Source: Candidatus Baltobacteraceae bacterium (GTDB taxonomy: Bacteria; Vulcanimicrobiota; Vulcanimicrobiia; Vulcanimicrobiales; Vulcanimicrobiaceae). Taken from it: a stretch of 50,399 bases of DNA. Location of the stretch: positions 1-50,399 of the forward strand of contig DATBTN010000067.1 of assembly GCA_036559195.1 (NCBI GenBank), read 5' to 3'. The translations under genes and the position numbers were made by a program. This document shows, piece after piece, positions 35,960 to 45,403 of this stretch. Position 1 is the first letter of the stretch. Every line of letters starts with the position of its first letter. The notes under the pieces were generated by a model. It did no database searches and was not told the origin of the DNA. It saw only the letters and a program-made list of their open reading frames with translations.

Positions 35960-38434
35960 ATGCCCGCGCCAGCGAAACGCTCTTCCATCGTGCCCGCGAA
36001 CTCCATCGGCATTTTGCCGCTGCAGGAGGCGGTGCTCTATCCCAACACGGTCATTCCGCTCGCCGTCGTCAAGAAGCCCGGCATCGCGCTGGTCGAAGAG
36101 GCCCTGCGCGAAGGAAAGCCCATCGGGCTGACCGTGCTGAAGCATCGCGAGATCGAAAATCCCGGTCCCGACGACATTCAGCTCATCGGAACGATCGGCA
36201 CCGTGCAGAAGATGCTCAAGGTTCCCGATGGCACCTTACGCTGCATCGTCGCGGGTCAGTCGGTCTTCAAGATCGAGAAGTTCACGCAAGAAGAACCGTA
36301 TATGGTCGCGACCTATACGGAGCTCCCCGATGTCACGCGCGAATCGGAAGAGCTCACCGCGATGCAGCGCAATCTGGCCACCCTATTTCAGAAGCTCTTG
36401 GGATATTTGCCGCAAGCTCCGCGTGAGATGGAGATGGAGGTCCAGAATATCACGGACCCCAATCTGCTCACCTACTTCGTGGCTTCGACGATGCGGCTCG
36501 ATACCGCCGATCGCCAGGCGATTCTCGAAGAACGCCAGACCGACAAGCGCATGCGCAAGCTGACGATGCTGCTCACCAAAGAGCTGGAAGTCGTGGAGCT
36601 CGGTCACAAGATTCAATCCGACATTCAACGCGAGATGGAAAAGAACCAGCGGGAGTTCTATCTTCGCCAACAGTTGCGCGCTATTCAGGAAGAATTGGGC
36701 GAAGTCGATCCGCAGCAAGCCGAGACCAACGAGCTGCGAGCGAAGATCGATGAAGCGCAGATGCCCGAAGACGCGAAGAAAGCCGCCGACCGCGAGCTCG
36801 AACGGCTTTCAAAAGTTCCGCAGGCGAGCCCCGAGTATAGCGTCATCCGCACGTATTTGGATTGGCTCGTGCAGATGCCGTGGAACAAAGAGACGACCGA
36901 TCACATCGACATCAAAAAAGCGCGCGAGATTCTCGACGAGGATCATTACGATCTCGAAAAAATCAAAGATCGCATCATCGAATACTTGGCGGTCGGAAAA
37001 CTCAAGCGGCGCTTGACCGGTCCGATCCTGTGCTTCGTCGGTCCGCCGGGCGTCGGCAAGACCTCGCTCGGGCAATCGATCGCCCGCGCGATGGGCCGCA
37101 AGTTCGTGCGTCTCTCGGTTGGCGGCGTGCGCGACGAAGCCGAGATTCGCGGACACCGCCGCACCTACATCGGTTCGATGCCGGGAACGATCGTTCGCGC
37201 GATCCGCGATTCGGGAACGCGCAATCCGGTGATGATGATCGACGAAATCGACAAGGTCGGTTCCGACTATCGCGGCGATCCGCAATCGGCCTTGCTCGAG
37301 GTGCTCGATCCGGAACAGAACAACAGTTTTCGCGATCACTATCTCGATCTGCCGTTCGATCTTTCGCAAGTGCTCTTCGTCTGCACCGCAAATAGCCTCG
37401 ACACCATTAGTCCGCCGTTGCGCGATCGTATGGAGATCATCCAGCTCGCGGGCTACACCGAACTCGAGAAGGTTCAAATCGCCAAACGCTACCTCGTCAA
37501 GAAGCAGCGCCTGGCGAACGGTCTGAAAGATTCGCAAGTGCAGATCAGCGACGCCGCGCTCAAAGCGGTCATCGGCGACTACACGCGCGAAGCCGGCGTG
37601 CGCAACCTCGAGCGCGAGGTCGGCACGGTTTTCCGCAAAGTCGCGCGCAAGATTGCCGAAGACTCGCGCTTCAAGGCGCGCATCAAGCCCGAAAACTTGG
37701 CGGAATACCTGAGCCGCCCGCGTTTTTACAACGAGGTCAAAAAACGCGTCGCTTCGGTCGGCGTGGCGACGGGGATGGCCTATACGCCGGTCGGCGGCGA
37801 TATTCTCTTCATCGAAACGCAGGCGATGCCCGGCACGGGTAAACTCGTGCTTACCGGACAGCTCGGCGACGTGATGAAGGAAAGCGCACAGGCCGCCGTC
37901 TCGTTCCTGCGTTCGCGCTCGGGCGAACTCGGATTGCCCGACGAGTACTTCAGCAAACACGATCTGCACATCCACGTGCCGGCCGGCGCGACGCCGAAGG
38001 ACGGCCCGTCCGCGGGTATCGCGCTCGCAACCTCGATCACCTCGATGCTCACGGGCATCAAGGTCGATCCCGACCTCGCGATGACCGGCGAGATTACGCT
38101 GACCGGGCAAGTCTTGCCGATCGGCGGCCTAAAAGAGAAGGTGCTCGGCGCGAAGCGCGCCGGCATCAAGAAGATTCTTCTGCCGAAACGCAACGAGATG
38201 GATCTCGACGACATTCCGAAGGAAGTTCGCGACACGATGACCTTCATTGCGGTCGAGGAGCTTTCCGAGGTGCTTCATCACGCGCTCGGCAAACGCGTGA
38301 TCACGCCCGTGGAGCTCGGACGCGACGAGCGCGGCGCGAGTAACGTCGTGCCGATGCGCCGCAGCGCGGTGAAGCGAGTTCGCGTGGAGCGCAAACGCCG
38401 CAATGGAGCGCTGACGACAACGCGCAAGCGCTAG
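35960..38434 (+). CDS. lon: ATP-dependent protease Lon
   Basis: 824 aa, full-length LonA. An N-terminal substrate-binding domain (about 1-300) is followed by an AAA+ module with Walker A GPPGVGKT at 361-368 and Walker [10 protein letters not shown]. The protease domain carries the Ser-Lys dyad S684 (GPSAGIA) and K727 ([12 protein letters not shown]), 43 residues apart as in E. coli Lon. The C-terminus is a basic tail. Lon degrades damaged and some regulatory proteins. It is co-transcribed with hsp20 (2-nt gap), pairing holdase and protease. Confidence 0.97.
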   Translation: MPAPAKRSSIVPANSIGILPLQEAVLYPNTVIPLAVVKKPGIALVEEALREGKPIGLTVLKHREIENPGPDDIQLIGTIGTVQKMLKVPDGTLRCIVAGQSVFKIEKFTQEEPYMVATYTELPDVTRESEELTAMQRNLATLFQKLLGYLPQAPREMEMEVQNITDPNLLTYFVASTMRLDTADRQAILEERQTDKRMRKLTMLLTKELEVVELGHKIQSDIQREMEKNQREFYLRQQLRAIQEELGEVDPQQAETNELRAKIDEAQMPEDAKKAADRELERLSKVPQASPEYSVIRTYLDWLVQMPWNKETTDHIDIKKAREILDEDHYDLEKIKDRIIEYLAVGKLKRRLTGPILCFVGPPGVGKTSLGQSIARAMGRKFVRLSVGGVRDEAEIRGHRRTYIGSMPGTIVRAIRDSGTRNPVMMIDEIDKVGSDYRGDPQSALLEVLDPEQNNSFRDHYLDLPFDLSQVLFVCTANSLDTISPPLRDRMEIIQLAGYTELEKVQIAKRYLVKKQRLANGLKDSQVQISDAALKAVIGDYTREAGVRNLEREVGTVFRKVARKIAEDSRFKARIKPENLAEYLSRPRFYNEVKKRVASVGVATGMAYTPVGGDILFIETQAMPGTGKLVLTGQLGDVMKESAQAAVSFLRSRSGELGLPDEYFSKHDLHIHVPAGATPKDGPSAGIALATSITSMLTGIKVDPDLAMTGEITLTGQVLPIGGLKEKVLGAKRAGIKKILLPKRNEMDLDDIPKEVRDTMTFIAVEELSEVLHHALGKRVITPVELGRDERGASNVVPMRRSAVKRVRVERKRRNGALTTTRKR

Positions 38435-38450
38435 GCGCCCCGCCGAATGA

Positions 38451-39011
38451 CTACACGATCGCTAGGATCTTATCGTAGTTTGGGGTGCATTCGGTGTAGG
38501 TTGCGGCTTCGTGGTTGAAGACGTTGAACTCCGCTAGCGGGCGGGCGTAGATGTGGAACGTCGTGGTCTCGGGGACGAGGGCGATGCAGCGGTGGAGTTC
38601 TCGATCGTTGGAACGGAGATCGACGTCGCCCGGAGCGAGGGCGACGTCGTCTTGGCGCGCCAAAGCGGCATAGCCCCGACGCGTGCCGTCGTCGGTGCGC
38701 AGGTAGTTTTCAATCTGCATGGCCCCGTCGACCAGCGTGAGCCAGCAACGGCGCCCGCCGTGGTCGTGGATCGGCGTGGAGGCGCCCGAGGGCCAGTAGA
38801 GCGCGAGCAATTCGAAATCGTCGTTACGGAAGAGCAGCGTGCGCGTATAGGCGCGCGGCTGCGACGTCGCGAGCGCAATCGGCAGGATCGGTTTCGCGGC
38901 TGCCGCGATGCGGAGCAATTCGCCGACCGCTCCGTCGCGGCAGCGTTGTAGATCCAGCTCGCACAGACCGGCCACGAGCGCCTCGAGTGGGCGTGCTTCG
39001 ACGTTATGCAT
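38451..39011 (-). CDS. Cysteine dioxygenase-like cupin enzyme
   Basis: 186 aa. The iron-binding three-His set of thiol dioxygenases is present: H82 and H84 in PIHDHGG and H140 in RELHRC. Family members oxidise cysteine or related thiols such as 3-mercaptopropionate to sulfinates with O2 and Fe(II). The aligned positions correspond closely to the known mammalian cysteine dioxygenase ligands. It is divergent from a serine-pyruvate-type aminotransferase. The exact thiol substrate is unknown. Confidence 0.85.
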   Translation of the reverse strand: MHNVEARPLEALVAGLCELDLQRCRDGAVGELLRIAAAAKPILPIALATSQPRAYTRTLLFRNDDFELLALYWPSGASTPIHDHGGRRCWLTLVDGAMQIENYLRTDDGTRRGYAALARQDDVALAPGDVDLRSNDRELHRCIALVPETTTFHIYARPLAEFNVFNHEAATYTECTPNYDKILAIV

Positions 39012-39045
39012 GGGGGGTAGTCGTTCGCGGCGGCGATGCGAATGC

Positions 39046-39170
39046 CCGGCCCGGAGATATGCTGGTAAGGATCAGGGTTTCTCCGGGCCGGCCATCCGCG
39101 CTGATAACGCGGGGAGTAACCGGCGAGTTCCGAGACGCCGGGAGGCGGAGCCGCCTAACGCGAAGCGCGT
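39046..39170 (+). ncRNA. Five-hairpin structured 5' leader (candidate cis-regulatory RNA)
   Basis: Five consecutive inverted repeats fill the leader of the aminotransferase gene. Stem 1 pairs 39046-39057 with 39080-39091 (12 bp, no mismatch, 22-nt loop). Stem 2 is CCGCG/CGCGG (39096-39112), stem 3 CCGGCG/CGCCGG (39120-39141), stem 4 AGGCGG/CCGCCT (39143-39156) and stem 5 ACGCG/CGCGT (39158-39170). The only G-rich ribosome-binding-like stretch (GGGAGGCGGAG) is inside stems 3-4 and no Shine-Dalgarno is near the ATG. I do not recognise a known riboswitch class. Confidence 0.5.
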
Positions 39171-39177
39171 CCCAGTC

Positions 39178-40401
39178 ATGAAAAAGAACCTGTTGTTCAT
39201 CCCGGGTCCGGTCACGGTTTCGGAGCCGGTACTCGCGGCGATGAGCAAGCCGATGATCGATCATCGCGGCCCCCAGTTTGCGGCGATGCTCGAACGGCTA
39301 ACGGAGCGGTTGCGCCCGATCTTCGGAACGGCCGGCGACATCGTGTTTCTCGGCTCGTCGGGGACCGGCGGGCTCGAAGCGGCGGTGACCAACGCGTTCT
39401 CGCCCGGCGAACGGCTATTGGCCTGCCCGGTCGGCGTGTTCGGCCGGCGGCTGATTGCTATCGCCAAGACGTTCGGCTGCGACGTCGAGGTTCTGGAAAC
39501 CGAGCTCGGCCACGCGCTCGACGCGCGCGCGCTGGCCGCGCGGCTGCGCGACGACCCGGAGAAAAAGATTGCCGGCATCCTGCTCACGCACAACGAGACC
39601 TCCACCGGCGTCCAGAACGATATGGAAGCGATCGCGAGCGCGACGCGCGAACACGGCGCCATTACGATCGTCGACTCGGTCAGCGGCCTCGGTGCGACGG
39701 AATTCAAAATGGACGAATGGGGCTTCGATCTCGTGATCGGCGCTTCGCAAAAAGTGTTGGCCGCGCCGCCGGGTATCGCCATGATCGCGGCGAGCGATCG
39801 TGCGTGGCGCAAGATGGAACGCGTAACGACGCAGCGATTCTACTTCGATCTGCTCAAGGCGCGCGAGTCCGCGCGGGTTGGTCAGACGCCGTGGACGCCG
39901 CCGGTTTCGATTTTTTATGCGCTCGACGCGTCGCTCGCGCGGATCGAAGCGGAGGGGCTGGAGTCGATCTGGCGTCGCCACGATTGCTACGCGAAGGCCA
40001 TCCGCGCGGCGTTCGAGGCGCTCGGAATGCCGGTCTTCTCGCAGCCCGGCGCTCATTCGGTGACCGTCGTGGCCGCCCGCCTTCCGGCGGGCGTCGAAGC
40101 GGCGACGTTGTTGCGGAAACTGCGCGAGGAGCGCGGCGTCGTACTCTCCGGCGGTCAGCTCGAACTCAACGGGAAGATCGTGCGCATGGGAACGATGGGC
40201 GACGTCTCGCAGACCGACGTCCTCGGCGCGATCGGCGCGCTTGAAATCGCGCTGCTCGAGTACGACGTGCCGATACCGATCGGTGCGGGCGTTCAGGCGG
40301 CGCTGCGCGTGTTTCTCGATCTCGAGCCGGGAGCTATACCCGGTGGCGCGCGAAAAATGGATGCGCGAACGGTCGCGCAAACCATGGCAGCGCGCCGTTG
40401 A
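39178..40401 (+). CDS. Serine-pyruvate/alanine-glyoxylate type aminotransferase
   Basis: 407 aa class-V PLP aminotransferase. The start at 39178 gives the family N-terminus MKKNLLFIPGPVTVSEPVL. The PLP lysine is K192 in GASQKVLAAPPG, preceded by VDSVSGLGA. It would transfer an amino group between serine or alanine and glyoxylate or pyruvate. The last 68 nt overlap the convergent cvpA gene on the other strand, so the C-terminal tail (beyond about residue 385) is unusual. The structured leader upstream is the likely control region. Confidence 0.87.
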   Translation: MKKNLLFIPGPVTVSEPVLAAMSKPMIDHRGPQFAAMLERLTERLRPIFGTAGDIVFLGSSGTGGLEAAVTNAFSPGERLLACPVGVFGRRLIAIAKTFGCDVEVLETELGHALDARALAARLRDDPEKKIAGILLTHNETSTGVQNDMEAIASATREHGAITIVDSVSGLGATEFKMDEWGFDLVIGASQKVLAAPPGIAMIAASDRAWRKMERVTTQRFYFDLLKARESARVGQTPWTPPVSIFYALDASLARIEAEGLESIWRRHDCYAKAIRAAFEALGMPVFSQPGAHSVTVVAARLPAGVEAATLLRKLREERGVVLSGGQLELNGKIVRMGTMGDVSQTDVLGAIGALEIALLEYDVPIPIGAGVQAALRVFLDLEPGAIPGGARKMDARTVAQTMAARR

Positions 40402-40870
40402 TCGCCCCGTCGATGTGGGCGTTGGGTTGCGTCGCATAGCCGACGAGGGTCGAGTGATGAAGATCGGTGCGAAGATCGCGCGAGAGTGGAAAGAACAGGA
40501 CGACGTAGAGGATCAGCCACACTAACACGGCGCCCTTGATGAAGCCGACGGCCGCGCCGAAGAGGGCGTTGCCGAAGCCGAGCACGGGAAGTTTGGCGAC
40601 CGCGTTGAGTGCCCAGGCGATCAAGAGCACGGCGGCATACGTCGCGAAGCCCGTTGCAAACATTCCGACCACGTGCGCCGAGCCCGGCGAAAGGTGCACC
40701 GTCTTTTCCAGGAACGGATCGAACGCGCCGTTGTAATACCACGGCGTGATTAGCGCGAGCACGAGCGCGATCGCGCCGGAAAGCTCGGAAACGAAGCCGC
40801 GCTTAAATCCCTTGATCGTCGCGATCGCGAGGATGGCGGCGATGATGATGTCCGGCCAGGTCACGCTCAT
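40334..40870 (-). CDS. CvpA family membrane protein
   Basis: 178 aa with four predicted helices and the CvpA N-terminal pattern WPDIIIAAILAIATIKGFKRG. CvpA proteins are needed for colicin V production and for envelope stress tolerance in some bacteria, but the molecular role is unclear. The start overlaps the pheT stop by 4 nt, so it is the last gene of the pheST transcript. The end overlaps the convergent aminotransferase gene. Confidence 0.83.
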   Translation of the reverse strand: MSVTWPDIIIAAILAIATIKGFKRGFVSELSGAIALVLALITPWYYNGAFDPFLEKTVHLSPGSAHVVGMFATGFATYAAVLLIAWALNAVAKLPVLGFGNALFGAAVGFIKGAVLVWLILYVVLFFPLSRDLRTDLHHSTLVGYATQPNAHIDGAINGALPWFARPFAHPFFARHRV

Positions 40871-43233
40871 TCCCGAATCACGATTCCGAGGTCGTCCTTC
40901 AAAACGGCGAGGGCTCGAGCGATTGCAGCGTCGGCTTCCTGATCGGTAATCGTCGCGTCCGTGCGCTGCAGATGCACGCGCACGGCGAGACTCTTACGAT
41001 CCGCCGCGACGTTCTTGCCGCGATACTCGTCGAACGCGCGCACGCCGGTGCAGAGTTCCCCGATCGCTTGCGCGATCGTCTTGGAGACTTCGTCGGCCGC
41101 AACGTCGAGCTCGCAGATCAGCGCGAGATCGCGATAGGTGGACGGGTACTTCGATGGCGCTTTGTAGACCGGCGCTCGAAACTCCGGGATGTTCTCGAGA
41201 TAGATGCTGCAGACGTAGACCGGCAAGCGTACTTCGAAAGTCTTCGCTACGCGCGGGTCGATGCGGCCGACGTTTGCAATCTCGCGCCCGTCCAGCATCA
41301 ACACGGCGGTCTTGCCCGGGTGCATACCGTTGCGTTCGTCGCGCGTAACCGCGATGTCGGTGCGGCCGGTGAGCGTGCGGATCAGCGCTTCGCAATCGCC
41401 TTTGAGCGATAAGAAGGGCGTGTCGCGCCACGCTGGCTCCTCGACGGGTTCCACCGTGAACGCGAAGGCAAGCGCGGGCGCCTCCGCCGGCGTCGATTCT
41501 TCTTGGTAGAAGACGTGGCCGATCTCGAAGACGCGAGCCGGCGCGTCGATTCGGGCGAGATACGAGAGCAGACCGGGCCCGAGCGCGTAGCGCAAAAAGC
41601 GCTGATCGGCCGAGAGCGGATTGCGAACCTCGACCGGCCGCGCGCTCGGTTCGATACCGGCGCGGCGAAGGCGATCGAAAACGTCGGCGCCGTGCAGAGC
41701 GTACGAAACGATCTCGCGGTAGCCGAGCGCGCTGAGCGTACGCGCGAGCATGCGTTCGAGTTCGTAGTCGTGGCTGGCGATGCCGTGATCGGGGATCGTC
41801 GGGATCGCTCCCGCGAGACGGTCGTAACCGGCCATCCGCGCGATCTCTTCGACGACGTCGGCACTCATCGTCACGTCGCGGCGAAACGGCGGCGCGCTCA
41901 CCGGCAGCGTCGATCCCTCGAGCTTGCCGACGGCGAAACCGAGCGCATCGAGGTGCTCGCGAATCTCTTCGATCGGGAGATCGAACCCGAGCAGCCGTTT
42001 GACGTCGCGCACGTCGAACGCGATCGGCGAAGGCGTCTCGACGGAGGCGCCGAAGGCGCGCGGCGCGTGCGCGGAGGCACCCAAGCGTACGAGCAGCGCG
42101 GCGGCGCGCGCGGCGCCGAAGTCGGTGAGCGCCGGTGCGAGCGCTTTTTCGTGACGCGTCGACGCATCGGTACGAAAGCCGAGGGCCGCGCTCATGCGGC
42201 GAATGCGCGGACCGTTAAAATTTGCGCTTTCGAGCAAAATGGCCGTCGTGGTCTCGCTCACTTCGCTCGTTTTGCCGCCCTTAAGTCCGGCCAATCCTTG
42301 AACTCCGTCGACGCTCGCGATGACGAGCGCTTGCGGCGTCAACTCGTGCTCGGCGTCGTCGAGCGTGACCAGCCGTTCGCCCGGCTTCGCGTCGCGCACG
42401 ATCAGGTGGTGGTGCGGAATCGCCGCGTCGTCGTAAAAGTGCAGCGGCTGTCCGACCTCGAGCATGACGTAGTTCGAGACGTCGACGACGTTGTTGATCG
42501 GGCGCTGCCCCGCCAGCGCGAGACGGATTCGCAGCCACGCCGGTGCGGTGCCGACGGCGATTGCGCTGAAGCGCTGCGCGACGAAGCGCACGCAATCCGG
42601 CGACTCGATCGTCACCTGCGGCGCATCGGCACCATCGTCGATGGTTCCCGGATTCTCGAACGAGGGGGCGCGCAGCGCGACGCGGCCGGAGGCGGCCAAC
42701 TCGCGCGCGAGTCCGATCATCGACATCGCATCGACGCGGTTGCTCGTGATATCGACGTCCAGGACCGCGTCGCTCAATCGGAAGAGGTCGACGACGTCGG
42801 CGCCGAGCGGAGCGTCGGGGTCGAGCTGCATGATGCCGTCCTCGAACCACTCCGGCGGCAATGCGAGTTCCTCGGCCGAGCACATCATGCCCTCGGATTC
42901 GAGCCCCCGCATTTTGCGTCGCTCGATCTTGATCTGCGGGAGCTGCGCGCCGATCGTCGCGACGGCGATGACTTGCCCGACCGCGACGTTGGTCGCGGCC
43001 GTGGCGATGGTGAGAAGCGCGTCCCCGGCGACGTCGATTTTTCCAACTTGGAGCCGGTCGGCATTGGGATGGCGTTCGAGTTCGACGATCTTTCCAACGA
43101 CCACGCCCGAGATCGCCGGACGATGCTCGATGGCATCGACGGGAAATCCGAGTTGCGCGAGCAAGCTCGCGATGCGTTGGGGATCCGCGGGCAACTCAAC
43201 GTAGTCGCGCAGCCAGGCGATCGGTACGCGCAC
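40867..43233 (-). CDS. pheT: Phenylalanine-tRNA ligase beta subunit
   Basis: 788 aa, full length. The N-terminal tRNA-binding EMAP-II-like domain (about 38-150, HPNADRLQVGKID) is followed by B3/B4 with the editing site, B5, the catalytic-like core, and the FDX-ACB anticodon-binding domain at the C-terminus (from about 695, with YPSTYRDLALI). With PheS it charges tRNA-Phe. The start overlaps the pheS stop by 1 nt. Confidence 0.97.
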   Translation of the reverse strand: MRVPIAWLRDYVELPADPQRIASLLAQLGFPVDAIEHRPAISGVVVGKIVELERHPNADRLQVGKIDVAGDALLTIATAATNVAVGQVIAVATIGAQLPQIKIERRKMRGLESEGMMCSAEELALPPEWFEDGIMQLDPDAPLGADVVDLFRLSDAVLDVDITSNRVDAMSMIGLARELAASGRVALRAPSFENPGTIDDGADAPQVTIESPDCVRFVAQRFSAIAVGTAPAWLRIRLALAGQRPINNVVDVSNYVMLEVGQPLHFYDDAAIPHHHLIVRDAKPGERLVTLDDAEHELTPQALVIASVDGVQGLAGLKGGKTSEVSETTTAILLESANFNGPRIRRMSAALGFRTDASTRHEKALAPALTDFGAARAAALLVRLGASAHAPRAFGASVETPSPIAFDVRDVKRLLGFDLPIEEIREHLDALGFAVGKLEGSTLPVSAPPFRRDVTMSADVVEEIARMAGYDRLAGAIPTIPDHGIASHDYELERMLARTLSALGYREIVSYALHGADVFDRLRRAGIEPSARPVEVRNPLSADQRFLRYALGPGLLSYLARIDAPARVFEIGHVFYQEESTPAEAPALAFAFTVEPVEEPAWRDTPFLSLKGDCEALIRTLTGRTDIAVTRDERNGMHPGKTAVLMLDGREIANVGRIDPRVAKTFEVRLPVYVCSIYLENIPEFRAPVYKAPSKYPSTYRDLALICELDVAADEVSKTIAQAIGELCTGVRAFDEYRGKNVAADRKSLAVRVHLQRTDATITDQEADAAIARALAVLKDDLGIVIRE

Positions 43234-44282
43234 TAGCGCGATCCTCCGTTAGCGAGTTGTTTCAAAAAGTCCGGATCGTTTTCGAAGAAGCGACGGATGT
43301 CGTCGATATCGTAGCGCACGATCGCCAAACGCTCGAGTCCGAAGCCGAACGCCCAGCCGCTATAGATTGCGGGGTCGTACGCCATTTCGCGCAGCACGTT
43401 GGGATGCACCATGCCGGAACCGCCGAGTTCGATCCAGCCCGAGCCGCCGCACATCCGGCACGTTCCGCCGTTGCCGGCGCACGTCGGACAGGTGGTATCG
43501 ACCTCCGCGCTCGGTTCGGTAAACGGAAAGAAGGACGGGCGAAAGCGCACTTGCTGCTCGGGACCGAAGAGTTCGCGGCACATTTCGGTCAACATGCCTT
43601 TGAGGTGTCCGAAGTGGATCCCCTCGGCGACGAGCAGGCCTTCGATCTGATGGAACATGTACGAATGCCGCGCGTCGACCGCATCGCGCCGGTAACACTT
43701 TCCCGGCGTCACGACCGCGATCGGCGGACGGTGCAGCTGCATCGTGCGAATCTGCATGGGTGAGGTGTGCGGCCGCAGCAACAGCGAATCGGTGAGAAAG
43801 AACGAATCGAAGCCTTCTCGTGCCGGATGATCCGGGGGAATGTTGAGCGCGTCGAAGTTGTAGTAGTCCGGCTCGATCTCAGGACCGAGGACGACCGCAA
43901 AACCGTGACGGCGGAAATACGCGCAGATGTCGTCCATCACGCGGCGAATCGGATGGATGGATCCGCGCGGCGGTTCGATCGAGGGGAACGTGACGTCGAT
44001 GCGCTGGGCGAGTTCGGCATCGAACGCCCGCAATTCCAGGCGCGACGATCCGTCGAGCAGCGCCGATTCCATGGCCTCGACCGCCTCGTTGATCGTTTTA
44101 CCGGCGCTCGGGCGTTCTTGCGGCGGCAGCGCGCCGATCGTTCGCCGTACGAGCGTGACCTCGCCGCTGCGTCCCAAAAAGGCGACGCGCACGGCATCGA
44201 GGCTCTTTTCGTCGGTCGCGCGCGCGAGTTCCGCATCGAAGCGGGCGCGCAATTCGTTTAATGTCTGGCCTAATTCGCTCAT
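43233..44282 (-). CDS. pheS: Phenylalanine-tRNA ligase alpha subunit
   Basis: 349 aa from the ATG at 44282; a GTG two codons upstream (44288) is also possible. A coiled-coil N-terminus precedes the class-II aminoacyl-tRNA synthetase core. Motif 2 is near RRDAVDARHSYMFHQIEG, and motif 3 is GFGLERLAI. A zinc-ribbon-like insertion has four cysteines (CPTC and CRMC), as in many PheS proteins. An intrinsic terminator sits only about 30 nt before the start. Confidence 0.97.
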   Translation of the reverse strand: MSELGQTLNELRARFDAELARATDEKSLDAVRVAFLGRSGEVTLVRRTIGALPPQERPSAGKTINEAVEAMESALLDGSSRLELRAFDAELAQRIDVTFPSIEPPRGSIHPIRRVMDDICAYFRRHGFAVVLGPEIEPDYYNFDALNIPPDHPAREGFDSFFLTDSLLLRPHTSPMQIRTMQLHRPPIAVVTPGKCYRRDAVDARHSYMFHQIEGLLVAEGIHFGHLKGMLTEMCRELFGPEQQVRFRPSFFPFTEPSAEVDTTCPTCAGNGGTCRMCGGSGWIELGGSGMVHPNVLREMAYDPAIYSGWAFGFGLERLAIVRYDIDDIRRFFENDPDFLKQLANGGSR

Positions 44283-44306
44283 TCGCACTCAAGAATAGGA
44301 AACGGG

Positions 44307-44334
44307 CACGAAAAAGCGCCCGGACTCCTACGAT
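44307..44334 (-). terminator. Strong intrinsic terminator just upstream of pheS
   Basis: On the minus strand GCGCCCGGA pairs with TCCGGGCGC across a 10-nt loop and is followed by TTTTT. It lies between the small ORF at 44377-44478 and pheS. Either it terminates the small-ORF transcript or it is an attenuator controlling readthrough into pheST. No T-box consensus is seen in the leader. Confidence 0.8.
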
Positions 44335-44376
44335 TCCGGGCGCTCCTGAAATTCTCTCTTTTCGCGGGGTGTCAGG

Positions 44377-44478
44377 TCAGGTTGGAGCCGGGGTCGGATG
44401 CAACTGCCGGTAAATCAAATAGGCGTTGATCGATCCCGTGGTGGCAAAGAGTTTCCAGAAGAAATCGCAGCTAGCCAT
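44377..44478 (-). CDS. 33-residue protein, YqzL-like, in the pheST leader
   Basis: 33 aa. The core CDFFWKLFATTGSINAYLIY resembles, from memory, the F-x-W-x-x-F-x-x-TG-x-[IV]-x-AYLLYK pattern of the tiny YqzL proteins of Firmicutes. AAGGAG sits 12 nt before this ATG. A longer in-frame version to 44562 would translate the Shine-Dalgarno and is less likely. A promoter with an extended -10 lies upstream and a terminator downstream, before pheS. The FFWKLF stretch has three Phe codons, so it may instead be a leader peptide for pheST attenuation. Confidence 0.55.
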   Translation of the reverse strand: MASCDFFWKLFATTGSINAYLIYRQLHPTPAPT

Positions 44479-44539
44479 CGGCTCTGTATAGTCTCCTTCT
44501 TTGCGGCTGTTGGCTCCGCACGCCCGTGCGAATGTCCGC

Positions 44540-44548
44540 AGTATAGCA
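44540..44548 (-). promoter_or_regulatory. Extended -10 promoter for the pheST leader
   Basis: On the minus strand TGC is followed directly by TATACT, an extended -10 element. No convincing -35 is seen at the standard distance, as is usual for this type. Transcription would start near 44533, about 55 nt before the small ORF. Confidence 0.5.
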
Positions 44549-44635
44549 CGTGACTTTTGCACCGGGTAGTCTTGACTTTTTTCTCCGCCGGGACTGCCTT
44601 GACAGCCGATAACTAAAGGGTTTTTGGCCGTTTCC

Positions 44636-45403
44636 TTACCGGCGCTTGGTCGCTTCGTAGAGCGCGATGGAGCCGGCCACGGCGGCGTTGAGCGATTCGG
44701 TTCGGCCGCTCATCGCGATGGCGGCGATTCGCGTGCAGATGCCCTGCCAGGGGCCCAGCCCGTGGCGCTCGTGCCCCACGAGCAGCAGCGTGCGATCGGT
44801 GACGGCGGCGTGGTCGAGCGGCTCCCCTTCCATCGCGAGACCGATGGCCGTCCAGCCTTCTGCCGCCGCGCCGACCTCGGGCGCCGACGCGAGGGCGACC
44901 TCGAGCCGAAAGAGGGCTCCCATAGCCGCGCGCACGACCTTGGGATGATGCGGCTCGACGCCGCCCGAGCCGAAGATGACGCGATCCACGCCGAAGGCCT
45001 CGGCCGAGCGCAGCAGCGTGCCCGCATTGCCGGGGTCGTTGAGGTCGGCGAGGACGAGCACCACGCCCGGTTCGGCCAGCACGCGGTCCAGCGGCGCGAG
45101 CGCGAGGGGAGCGACGGCGAGCAGGCCCGTCGGCGAGTCGAGATCCGAGAGTTTGCCGAAGGTACGCCGGTCGACCAGAAAGGTCTCGACGCCCGCGGCC
45201 TCGATCTCGCGTGCGAGCGGGTGGGCCTCGTAGGCTTCCTGCGTGACGTACAGCGCGGCGAGCGGGTTTCCGCTGCTCCATGCCTCGGCGAGCAAGGTCG
45301 GTCCCTCGAACGAGTAGGCGCCGTGCGTGCGGCGTCCCTTGCGCGCCAGCAGCTCGCGCGCGTACTCGACGCGCGGGTTATGCGCGCCGAGCGGCGTTGG
45401 CAC
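44636..45403 (-). CDS. TrmH/SpoU-family RNA 2'-O-methyltransferase
   Basis: 255 aa. An N-terminal substrate-binding domain (about 1-95) is followed by a knotted SPOUT domain with the three family motifs: DLNDPGNAGTLLRSAEAFG, LLLVGHERHGL and SLNAAVAGSIALYE. Such enzymes methylate ribose 2'-OH in 23S rRNA (RlmB-like) or tRNA; which target applies here is open. The start overlaps the preceding small membrane-protein gene by 26 nt. Confidence 0.88.
   Translation of the reverse strand: MPTPLGAHNPRVEYARELLARKGRRTHGAYSFEGPTLLAEAWSSGNPLAALYVTQEAYEAHPLAREIEAAGVETFLVDRRTFGKLSDLDSPTGLLAVAPLALAPLDRVLAEPGVVLVLADLNDPGNAGTLLRSAEAFGVDRVIFGSGGVEPHHPKVVRAAMGALFRLEVALASAPEVGAAAEGWTAIGLAMEGEPLDHAAVTDRTLLLVGHERHGLGPWQGICTRIAAIAMSGRTESLNAAVAGSIALYEATKRR

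Noticed and set aside
36809-38110. 433-codon open frame antisense to lon
   Set aside because: Shadow of lon, without ribosome-binding site or recognisable motif.
41503-43236. 577-codon open frame antisense to pheT
   Set aside because: Shadow of pheT. Highly Arg/Asp/Glu-rich translation, no start signal and no domain.
44377-44562. 61-residue version of the small ORF before pheS
   Set aside because: The extension would translate the AAGGAG ribosome-binding site and starts upstream of or at the predicted transcript start.
44289-44635. T-box riboswitch for pheST
   Set aside because: No T-box consensus (AGGGTGGNACCGCG-like) and no recognisable specifier loop in the leader.
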